Shown in pieces: positions 30,601-38,838 of a stretch of DNA of 64,000 nucleotides. The translations under genes and the position numbers were made by a program. How positions within the stretch are numbered: the stretch's first letter is position 1; every line of letters starts with the position of its first letter. The stretch covers positions 63,506 to 127,505 of the forward strand of contig NMRA01000273.1 of assembly GCA_002633005.1 (NCBI GenBank), in the 5' to 3' direction. Source of the stretch: Phoronis australis (Eukaryota > Phoronida > Phoronidae). Under the pieces are notes generated by a model that ran no database searches, was not told where the DNA came from, and saw nothing but the letters and a program-made list of their open reading frames with translations.

Positions 30601-33600
30601 ATAAGTTCTCAAATGTAAATATCAATCTGGTTCCCTGCAGTCTTTGTCTGGCATCATACACCCCGAGACACAAGCAAATTATCTACCATGATTATGGAGG
30701 AATTTTTATTTCAGGTAGTATTGCATCATAAAGTCATCACTCTACTTCACAGAAAAGGAACTAAGATCAGTGTTTGTGATCATGTGGGTGGCTGGTGCTG
30801 GCGGTTCTTGTACTATCATTGTTGATAATGTACTGAGGAACAGCCAAGTTCTTATTAATCAGCTCCACCCTAATATTCATTCTTGTCAATAAGTCTTCCA
30901 AATAAATAACAGACTACTCAACTCACCGGGTATTGGCTTCCCCGTTTTATGTTGCTCAGAAGCAAAATAAGCTTTTATAATAGGGCCTAGTTGGCTGCCC
31001 AGATCATCACAATAGAACCAACGCTCGTACAATGGTTCCAAAGTAGGCTTGCCGTCAACCTCAACAAAGTATCTACAAAGAAGTGACTTGCAATTAATGT
31101 GATAGAAACTACATACTTCGAAACTGTCATCTTTCCACAGGAGTATGCTGTTTTAAGGCTTTTCTGGAAGACCCCTACTGGGTTCCCCCCCGAGTCTATC
31201 TCAAGGAGAAAATAAAAAATAGTACTGTTTAACAATCACACGCAGGGAGCAAAAGACCAATGGCTAAAGGCACTATGAGCATCTAGTGTGCAGGAACACA
31301 ACAGAACCATTTCTAGTTTGATATTCATTCAACAGTCACAGCATGGAGTAGCGACATACACAGCGTCATGGCCAGTCTTTAATAATAAGTATGTTTTGTT
31401 CTTCCAATACCCACAAATCATTTTTAATTTGAGAAAGGGACAAAGTAAGAAAATTCAGTTACGAGGTATATTCAAATTAATAAGCAATTTTGACATAGCA
31501 AATCACTGAAGGCACCAGATTCAGTTTGAGCCTGCGACGGAGTTCATACACAAAAAAATTTCATACACAAAAAACATAGAGCTCCTAAAGATCAGTTTTG
31601 TGATTTGCATTAATTACTCCCTTCTACTTTCAATCAAAGAGTTTCACATACTTTTCTGTAACCATTTTAACAGTAGTTTGGATAGTAATCAAAATTTTAC
31701 AACCTCAGGAACAACCAAAAATGACTGTATTTTTCCAAAAAAATGCTATAGAATTTGGAATCTTTTAATTTCTGGTATTCTTTGCGAGTATAAGTTGTCA
31801 CGACCGCAACAGTTGCATAACGCTTACTAAACAAAGTTATGTAAAAATTTTGTCTTTGTTTTCATTTTTAGCAACTTTACTACACAAGTGGTGGCAATTT
31901 TCTTGACATTTTTAAAATTATTTATTGACCTTTTTAAAAAATGGATTAGCCTGTTCGGGATACAGTGCTAGCAGTAGTCAGGGTAACAAAAAGAATACAG
32001 AGTGTCTCCGAAAAAGACTTAAGAACAGCAATATGTAAAAATAAATTCATTGTTCAATCACCTTTTTAATTAAAGCTAAAATAAAATGCACTGAAAAAAA
32101 GAAAACATCAAATTTGTGATGTATCATGACCACATCTTTGCCTTTGCAAGTCGTCATACGCGGATTCAGCATCCCATCACATGAATAATCAATTAGCCAA
32201 GAGGGGCAACACCAGCTCACTCCGATTTTGGCCAAAGGAGCGTTGACGTATAGCTAAGTATGTCAGCCATGAACAATTTAAAGGCAGTAAAATGATGCTA
32301 CTGACCATTGTGAGATATATCCTTTAAACAAATTATCAGGCCTGTGTTATGTTGTCCAACATGTAAGATATGTATCCTTCTAGTAGGACTCATCCCACCA
32401 CTGTGATCTTGCCCCAGACACAAGCAAAAAGCACTCTGCGGATAGTTACCACAAAAATTCATGCCAACAAGTCTTTCTGTTGCTTTCTTACCTTCAGCTT
32501 AAGCTTGAGCAATGTTCTGAGAGGGAGAGGCCGGGCTAAAAATTCTATCTATCACAAAAAGAAGCTGCAGACCAATTTGAACTATTACCTCAAACCATCC
32601 AATTCTGTCTTGTGTCTCTCTCTTTCAATAACCAAACCAACAGTGTTGGCCGACCGCTGTGGGGAGTGGGGAATTTTACCAGGAAGCAGAAATATCTGTC
32701 AACAAACAACGCCACTTTGGTAGTAATTTCAACGATGTATGGTTACCAATTAATCTCGTACAGCATTCAGGTATTCCACTTAAAAAGCAGTATACCCAAC
32801 TCACCTTGACCAGGAGTTTGTTTTTCAGAAATCGTATCTTTTCAGAGAAAAGAAAATGCATCAAGAACTTCATTAACTCAGAAGCATTTCCACATTTTCA
32901 CTCACAAAAGCAATGCTTGAAACAGAGTTTTTGAAACTATCCAGAAGAGTTGTCGTCCAAAACAGCTGCTGAGAACATGCAACACTGTTGGTGCACTTCA
33001 TTTGTTAAGTTTCTCTATGACTTATACAATTGTATAGTGTGATTATGGAGGAGTACAGCAATTTCATAATGAGCAAATAAGATAGAAATTATTTCTCAAA
33101 AAAAAAACCATGCCTAATGCTGTAACTTGGTTAGTAAAGTCAGAGAGAAAACTAGTCACGTCTGACAACAACCATGTTTTTATTACCCAACATCCTTAGC
33201 TACACCACACCAGAGACACCAAGTGTCGAACAAGTACACTAGACGCTATCAAGATACTGCATCCCTCCCTTCCTAAGTCTAAACTTAACTCTACTTATGA
33301 GTTACATACTAAACACAAGAGTCAAAGTGCTCTACAAGTCAAGTCTATCAGGAGCCTTCACAGTCCGTTGTGAGCGACGAACAACTGGTGTCCCGGTTGG
33401 CGGTATATTGTTCACCACATCTGGCACGATACCCTGATCTGAAGGTTTATCAATAGAATTATTAACACTAGTGTCTGGTACAAACACAAAATCCTTAGAG
33501 TCAGCACTAATGAATGAATCTGATTTCAGTTCACGATCTGGTTTCATGCTATGAACAATATGATCAACATGGCGCTTCAGGANTGAGTTTAAATTATTTC

Positions 33601-36600
33601 CAAACACAACACTGAGCTCGCAATCAAAGACATACAAACGTTTGGCATGTAATACATTTGCACAAACAGGCTGCAGGAAATCAATTTACAGTAAAATCTG
33701 CATACATCACAGGTACACTACTTTTTAATACAATTACTCTCTTTACAACTACAACTTACAGAAGAGAGAATATACACATTAACCCTGCAGCTGTGCACCA
33801 TGTACGCTTAACTTAGAGAAAATTTTGCAATATGTTTATTCTAGCTAGCATGTCCATTAAGTCATTTGTACGAGTCATAGTTTGCCTTACTCCGATAAAA
33901 TTTCATGATCTGATTGGATCAGAGACTCGCTGCACGACAGGACTTATCTCCATAGCAACATACCTCGCCTTGCTTTATGGGAACATCTTTATGGACTCCT
34001 TGTTCGACCACCTTCAGGCACATGTCACCTCGCACCATATAAAACAGCTGCAAACACACAGGCACAATACCTGCTTAAATTAATAATTTTCAGATCAATT
34101 ACAACGCCAAGATTCTTCAATTTAAAGGAAAACACGGAGTAACAGTGAAATTTCATTTCATTGAAATTATCAACAAAAGTAAATAGGACGAAAACTGTAC
34201 TCCATTATATTGCACAGTTTATATTGTATCGCTTTCATCAATAAACGCACGGTGAACACCACAGTGATCTTTTTAAGATTAGAAAAATGACCATTATGGC
34301 AATTACTTTTATTGGAATAAGACAGAAATTTGCTGTGTTAATTTCACATCCCAATAATAAAGGCAGCAATGCTTGCACTCAAAATGATAGAAAAGTGGAA
34401 TATTGCTTAGTCTAATATCTATAAGAGAAGGAAGCCGGATGCCCTTGCTCGGAGACTTTAGTATTGTAATTGTCATGCAGTGGCCCCCAGTGTTGGCATT
34501 AACACGAACACCATTCCCATCATTAAACTACGCAACAAATCAAAAATGAAGTATTTTTTTCGTGTGCCACTGAGTTACCAAGAAGTAGCCACTTTTATCA
34601 CACTGACTTCAACATGTTTGCTAGACTCAAGGAAAGAGGAATATACCAAAAAATGTTTTCATTTTTTGTTGTTTACCATAAAATGTTGCCTCATTTTTGA
34701 CATTAAAACTGTGAAGTTATTGAATTGAATGTCCATGTATTCATTTTACACCCTCCATAACTAGTGGTTGGGGGGTAACCCCTGCTCAGTTTATATAGGT
34801 CAAGACCCCTCTCCCAAAAGGCGAAGGCAACCTTTTCTCATGTCATTTTTAGCAAAACCACGGTTTGTTGATTATCCCAGACATATTTTTCACTTATTTA
34901 CTGCTTTTCGTAATTTAATTAATTACTCGTAGTCTACTCCGGAAGTGATGTTTTGGGAGGCAAGAATTTCACGCTAATTTCTTTTCATATAGTCTGACTG
35001 TGAGAGCAGTCGAGTCAGTCATTGTTTTAGCTCGGTTGTGGTAAGTTCGGTCGTCGTTTGCTTTTGCTTACGAGTCAGTCAACATGCCACGCTGTTGTTG
35101 CGTACTGGGGTATACTCATTGTCTCACGTACAGAGAAGAACTGTCCCACTTGCCGAGTGTCCCGCGACACACTCCCACTGGAGGGTGATCTGAGCACCCA
35201 AACTGCTTACATCCCGCCGTGTGACTCCCTCGTCACACACCTGGCACCTTCTAAATAGCTCCAATACAAGTCCACAATAAACTTCTCAAACTTAGGCTCA
35301 CCAATCTGTTCATTGGATGACGAACTGTCCTCTTCACTGGGTGTCGAACTGGGCCTGTATTCACTCCCACTACTCAACATCGCTGCAGGGCTGCTTACAG
35401 GCTCTGCCGAGGCTAGAGACAACAACACAAGGCGAATCGCTGCTAGTTCCCAGAATTGCACCCAATGGGTTACGTTCGGAGGCACGGGTGACATTAGATG
35501 AAGTGCCTTCAGTCACTGTATATAGTGGCCACAGCTCGTGAGGCTTCTCGCTTCAAAAATGCACTTCTCGGGGTTGGCGACGGGGCACTGCCGGGAATTA
35601 ACAGTGACGGTATGGTACCCTTCTTCAGGTGTTGTTTCTCAGGGATCTTCATCATTTCAGCATACATATCTCAGTCATAATCTGACTGCAGAAAATGCTT
35701 GCCACACACACGGTAACCCTCCACTGCTTTGTACGTTGCATGGACGGGTAGCACTGCGTTCTTCACATGAACGAGCAAGCCAAGTACAGCGAAGTGTGTC
35801 ATCTTTCGGAAAGCGACGCAAGGTACCCAAAGCGCGTGTGAGACAATAATGAGTACATCCCGGCACGCAGCAACAGCGTGGCATGTTGACTGACTTGTAA
35901 ACAAAAGCAAACGACGACCAAACTTATCACAACCGAGGTAGAACAATGACTGACTCGACAGCTCTCACAGTCAGACTATAATGAAAAGAAATTGGCGCGA
36001 AACTCTTACCTCCCAAAACGTCACTTCCGGAGAAGAGGACGAGAAGTTGATTAAATTACGAAAAACTGTAATTAAATGAAAAATGTGTCTGGGATAATCA
36101 ACGAACCTTATTTTTGCTAAAAGTGACATGAAAAAAGGTTGCCTTCGCCTTTAATGTTTAAACTGCTGTAGGGGATTACGTGGATTGGGACTAAAACAAG
36201 TTAAAAGGATTCTTGTCAAGTCCTGGGATAGAATGCCAAATCCTTAGCACCATCACAGTGCCACTATGTCTGTCCATATACACCTGACCCCTATGGACAC
36301 AATCTTGAATCATTGCCTGCAGTATTGGTTACCTCCTCTCCCTCTTCAAGATGATAATCCTTTCTGGAATTGGGTCCTCCCACATAGAAGTGCTTCATCT
36401 GTCCATCATTATGCCTATAACCAAACAATGGTACTCGGATCAGTTTGACCCATTAAGCTTGGTAACACTTGACGGAGCATCACCTTAAATAGGCAGAGGA
36501 AATATTGAGTTCAGCAACTAGGACTGGTAGCGGATGAGGGAGGGGCTCAGACCCCAGATCGCGGCAGAATCGTTTTTTTTTTAGTCCAACGATAGATTTT

Positions 36601-38363
36601 CTGAACAGAAGGTCCACATCCCCAGCCACCGCAACTTTCGGGCAGCCTGTGCACATACAATCGCGCTTTGACCAATTCCCTGAGGCAACATGTTGGGCCC
36701 CCACTTATGGTATCCTAGATCCACCGCTGCCTTATTTCTTGATGTTTTCTCCCAGTTTCAACAAGTTCCCTGCTCCCTTACTAATCATTTCCCAATATCT
36801 CCAAAACAACTATTGATGAGAAAAGTAAATCTAGGAATAATATCTGTGCCAGTAACCTTTTTCAATGTTAAAAGGTCTAGGTGTTGTGGTAAGTGCCTAT
36901 TGCATTCCCAAATGGTAAGAAGTATTCTTAGTTAATGTGAACTAGCACCTAATGCCAAAGTTGCACAATTAGGCGGTACATTCCCAACTGACAACTAGGT
37001 ACGCATCTTACTCTGTTGGGATTGCAATGTTAGTAACCACTTACAACACCTGGACTTTTATGACCGACTTATTTTGTTTGGGATAAGGTAAAAGAGATGG
37101 GCATCAGTGACAACCATTACATGTTCGTGACAATATTCTTTCCCGTGCATTTTAGAGAGTGCGTACTAAAAAGAATCAAATCCTTCATTGGAAATTGAAC
37201 TTTTTCATTGTCTTATCAGCAAAACCTGGTTAGCTACAACAACAAAAAGAGAAATAACTCGCATTGCAATCTGCTGTTCCTACGGTCCCAGCCACTACTG
37301 AGTGATCTGCTTGAACAATAAAATGTAAGCTAATGACATCAAGCTGTTATGTATCACCGGCAGGCGAGGTGTGTAATATATGGCCATGGTCCGACACATA
37401 ATCACAAATGTGACAAATGGTACGGCATAGCGAAGAACACCAAAGGCTAGCTGGCACGATGAGTCTTGAGTGAAGAGGACCACCAACTCTGCCCAGCGAA
37501 TAGACAGTGACCACCCGGTCCGTCTCTAGCTGGCTCCAGTAGAGACAGTGAAGCTCTATATAGCTTTTTGGCAAATTATGCCTCACACTGATTAAAACAT
37601 CACAGTCACATTGTTATTGAGAACTTTTTGCGCACCAGTACCTCAGGGGGCCGTCAATGTCTTTAATTTGTTCAAACTCAAACAAACAGTCCTGTAATTA
37701 AGCTTTTTCCTCAAGCAGTCCTAGTTGCCCAAATGGGCAACTGGCCATTTTTACACTAGGCACACTTCTGTTTTTACCGCGCATGCCAGGAGCAAGTGCA
37801 GTGTTAAAATTGGGCATTTGCTGATTTAGGCAACTGAATGAAAGACTGCTCAAAGAAAAAGTTTGATTACAGGAGTATTTGTCGAGTTGGAAGTAATTAA
37901 AGACATTGACGGCTTCTTAAGGTGCTGTTGCACAAAAGGTACTTATAACAATGTGACTTTGATGTTTTAATCAGTGTGAGGCAAATTTGCTGGAAAGCTT
38001 CCGGCGTATGAAGCTCCTGTTCTGGGGCCAGCTAGATACAGTGGGTGGTAAGCGGTCAGTTGGGGACCATCACATGACAGTGACCAAGTGACACTGAAAG
38101 CATTGGTCGGATATAGCAGTCCCTGATTTTGAGAACCAGTTTCACTGAATATCGGGCCCACTATTCAGTGATTGCCTGGTTCTCAGAATCGGGGAGCGTT
38201 ATATCCGACAGGTGCCGGGATATTTGGCCTTTTGGGTAGAGTTAATGTTAATCAACTGCAAATGACAAGAAACATACATCATTTTATTACAGACTGGAGG
38301 CAAAAAGAACTTCTCGTTTTCCTGTATCCATTCTACTGTATTAATTACTCCGGTAGACGTCAT
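27559..38363 (-). CDS. HAAO: 3-hydroxyanthranilate 3,4-dioxygenase, complete
   Basis: A cytosolic non-haem Fe(II) cupin enzyme that opens the ring of 3-hydroxyanthranilate. The product cyclises to quinolinate, the precursor for de novo NAD. Minus-strand exons in order: 38363-38278, 36414-36333, 34047-33964, 32695-32589, 31072-30927, 30053-29905, 29133-29065, 28252-28170, 27628-27559. Together they are 876 nt, 291 aa plus TGA; human HAAO is 286 aa. All splice phases agree and all introns are GT-AG. Iron ligands are H50 and E56 (DYHLEEGEE) and H94 (IPHSPQR). Substrate-contact residues R46, R98 and E108 are also present, each three positions later than in the human enzyme. The start was chosen because [17 protein letters not shown] aligns with the human N terminus. 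The frame is open further upstream, but that part is unlike HAAO. The gene is head-to-head with RAD51B. Confidence 0.97.
28170..28252 (-). CDS. HAAO: HAAO exon 8
   Basis: Encodes [20 protein letters not shown] then LLVPVAS, aligning with the second cupin domain (EGSSVVTMGG...DDSLLV in human). Donor is GTAAGT. Confidence 0.96.
29065..29133 (-). CDS. HAAO: HAAO exon 7
   Basis: Encodes [20 protein letters not shown] then WQL, aligning with the 'VDVWLWQLEG' segment. 69 bp, phase 0 at both ends. Confidence 0.95.
29403..29478 (+). repeat. Dispersed repeat D, HAAO intron copy
   Basis: The GGCAGCACAACACTGAAATA ... GTGGGGAGCTATAGCCCCTCAG pattern recurs twice in tandem at 39153-39290. Short and of unknown family. 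Confidence 0.5.
29905..30053 (-). CDS. HAAO: HAAO exon 6
   Basis: Encodes [20 protein letters not shown], then [20 protein letters not shown] and FGSDEHQFQ. It aligns with the inter-cupin segment (SLDAWLDSHHREL in human). The acceptor is a weak CTTAAG. Confidence 0.95.
30927..31072 (-). CDS. HAAO: HAAO exon 5
   Basis: Encodes [20 protein letters not shown], then [20 protein letters not shown] and HKTGKPIP. The WFYC.DLG.QL.PII..FF.SEQ..TGKPIP signature is diagnostic of HAAO. Confidence 0.98.
32589..32695 (-). CDS. HAAO: HAAO exon 4, third iron ligand
   Basis: Encodes [20 protein letters not shown] then [15 protein letters not shown]. His of PHSPQR is the third iron ligand, and Arg and Glu (QR, IER) contact the substrate. 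Donor is GTAATA. Confidence 0.98.
33121..33261 (-). repeat. LTR (141 bp)
   Basis: Starts TGCAGTATCTTGATAGCG directly after the polypurine tract and ends ...CCAAGTTACA on the minus strand. The TG...CA ends and the position fix its borders. The target-site copy cannot be confirmed because the other end is missing. Confidence 0.65.
33332..33637 (-). pseudogene. Remnant of retrotransposon pol C terminus
   Basis: A 101-codon tail with one unknown residue, ending in a stop 71 bases before the LTR. The basic RHVDH motif and the Arg-rich ending are typical of Gypsy integrase tails. The rest of the polyprotein is absent, so it cannot be functional. Confidence 0.6.
33583..33583. other. Single undetermined base
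   Basis: An N inside the retrotransposon remnant. Confidence 0.9.
33964..34047 (-). CDS. HAAO: HAAO exon 3
   Basis: Encodes [20 protein letters not shown] then DVPIKQGE, aligning with [22 protein letters not shown] in the first cupin domain. 84 bp, phase 0-0. Acceptor TTTGCAG, donor GTATGT. Confidence 0.97.
34817..35127 (+). repeat. Left terminal inverted repeat of the THAP element
   Basis: Complementary to 36152-35838 with scattered substitutions and small indels. Its inner end carries ATGCCACGCTGTTGTTGCG on the plus strand, a second copy of the transposase start. Confidence 0.88.
35030..35884 (-). pseudogene. THAP zinc-finger transposase-like pseudogene
   Basis: From 35884 on the minus strand the frame reads [14 protein letters not shown] then [17 protein letters not shown], the first half of a C2CH THAP domain. 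A +1 shift near 35771 is needed to continue into [14 protein letters not shown], the second half with its Cys-x2-His pair. A TGA then follows directly, and the same frame resumes with [12 protein letters not shown], the usual post-THAP segment. Further on, about 35262-35100, a frame gives [19 protein letters not shown] then [14 protein letters not shown], resembling the Cys-rich region of such transposases. There is no DDE core, so it is non-functional. Confidence 0.8.
35838..36152 (-). repeat. Right terminal inverted repeat of the THAP element
   Basis: Partner of 34817-35127. It contains the intact ATG of the THAP pseudogene at 35884-35882. Confidence 0.88.
36333..36414 (-). CDS. HAAO: HAAO exon 2, first two iron ligands
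   Basis: Encodes [20 protein letters not shown] then HLEEGEE. His and the last Glu of this block are iron ligands, and GGPN.RKDYH.EEGEE is the family signature. Acceptor is TTATAG and donor GTAACC. Confidence 0.98.
37562..37999. repeat. Large foldback element, about 200-bp arms
   Basis: Arms 37562-37756 and 37800-37999 are inverted copies sharing long blocks, for example CCTCACACTGATTAAAACAT, TCACATTGTTAT and CCGTCAATGTCTTTAATT. The spacer is about 43 bp. Weaker complementarity (CTAGCTGGC.CCAG, ACAGTG) extends outward to about 37455 and 38105. No coding sequence. It lies in HAAO intron 1 and may be a MITE or foldback element. Confidence 0.88.
38105..38209. repeat. Imperfect 47-bp inverted repeat near HAAO exon 1
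   Basis: The left arm begins GGTCGGATATAGCAGTCCCT. The right arm ends GGGAGCGTTATATCCGAC. Spacer is about 10 nt. It lies 70 bp inside HAAO intron 1 and abuts the outer edge of the large foldback. Confidence 0.85.
38278..38363 (-). CDS. HAAO: HAAO exon 1 (start)
   Basis: ATG at 38363-38361. Encodes [20 protein letters not shown] then LPPVCNKM, matching 'W..EN...F.PPVCNK.M' of HAAO. Donor GTATGT is at 38277-38272. The codon AT|G continues in exon 2. Confidence 0.96.
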
Positions 38364-38757
38364 GCTGATCTTTGCAGTGAATTTTCGACAGTAGGACTCC
38401 CTTGGCCGTCTTCTCCCTGTTGTGTTGTTCCCGCGAAATGACCTGCCACCGTAACTTGACCTCAAGGTCAGTGACCGTCTTTGGCTTGATTCCTTTCGAG
38501 TGGGGTACAAATCAATGCAAATGAAGCTAAAACAAAAACAAAATTTCCATATAAGTCAATTGATTCATCCTTATGTGTGACACATGTGCTAGGTAATAAG
38601 TCTATGAAAAATGTAAAGTTCATTGGTGTCAAATGTTCGACTGAGTTATTTCAGCGTTTCCGTTTCAGTACCGGGAAAGATTTGGACTTGGAGAAGAATG
38701 CTGCAGTTATAATTTAGTTATATTCGTGGCATCTTGTGAAAATGTAGCTTTTGAAAT
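38364..38757. promoter_or_regulatory. Divergent HAAO/RAD51B promoter region
   Basis: The start codons of HAAO (minus) and RAD51B (plus) are only 394 bp apart, so both promoters must lie here unless a 5' UTR intron exists. I see no TATA box. There is a TGACCTCAAGGTCA everted palindrome at 38457-38470, which contains the TCAAGGTCA core of ERR/NR5A-type nuclear-receptor sites. An ATGCAAAT octamer lies at 38515-38522. These are motif matches only. Confidence 0.7.
38457..38470. promoter_or_regulatory. Candidate nuclear-receptor site
   Basis: TGACCTCAAGGTCA contains two AGGTCA half sites facing outward, plus the extended TCAAGGTCA form preferred by ERR and NR5A receptors. It is about 95 bp upstream of the HAAO ATG and 290 bp upstream of the RAD51B ATG. 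Confidence 0.3.
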
Positions 38758-38838
38758 ATGCACAGAAGACTGAGGGGTCTTAAGAGCTCAAAAGCTGTAC
38801 ATGAAAAGTTTGAAAAGCTAAATTTCAGAACTTGCGAG
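38758..38838 (+). CDS. RAD51B: RAD51B exon 1 (start)
   Basis: ATG at 38758. Encodes MHRRLRGLKSSKAVHEKFEK then LNFRTCE, aligning with human MGSKKLKRVGLSQEL...ILTCQ. 81 bp, ending in phase 0, with donor GTAAGA. Confidence 0.9.

Larger units (their letters stand above)
33121..33690 (-). mobile_element. Truncated Gypsy-like LTR retrotransposon, 3' end with LTR
   Basis: In minus orientation, a 3' coding remnant (33637-33332) ends in [17 protein letters not shown]-stop and contains [13 protein letters not shown], the style of a Gypsy integrase C-terminal tail. It is followed by a polypurine run (AGGAAGGGAGGGA) and a TG...CA-bounded LTR at 33261-33121, only 141 bp, with an internal AATAAA-type signal. 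No 5' LTR, reverse transcriptase or gag is present. The coding part has an undetermined base at 33583. It sits in HAAO intron 3. Confidence 0.7.
34817..36152 (-). mobile_element. Decayed THAP-domain DNA transposon with about 310-bp inverted repeats
   Basis: Terminal inverted repeats at 34817-35127 and 35838-36152 are clearly alignable along their whole length. They begin AAAGGCGAAGGCAACC and share GATTATCCCAGACA and TAGTCTGACTGTGAGAGC. Each repeat extends into an ATG reading MPRCCCV. The minus-strand interior encodes a broken THAP protein but no recognisable catalytic core, so the element is non-autonomous. No obvious target-site duplication was seen. It lies in HAAO intron 2. Confidence 0.85.

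Noticed and set aside
32520-32560. Alternative HAAO exon 4 starting IFSPASPSQ on the minus strand
   Set aside because: The frame stops within 15 codons. The true exon 4, with IPHSPQR and correct phases, is at 32589-32695.
35207-35494. Separate minus-strand gene of 95 codons
   Set aside because: It is part of the frameshifted THAP transposase remnant between the inverted repeats.
38364-38510. N-terminal extension of HAAO from an upstream in-frame ATG
   Set aside because: The added residues are Arg/Ser-rich and absent from HAAO. The internal Met at 38363 gives the family's normal N terminus.
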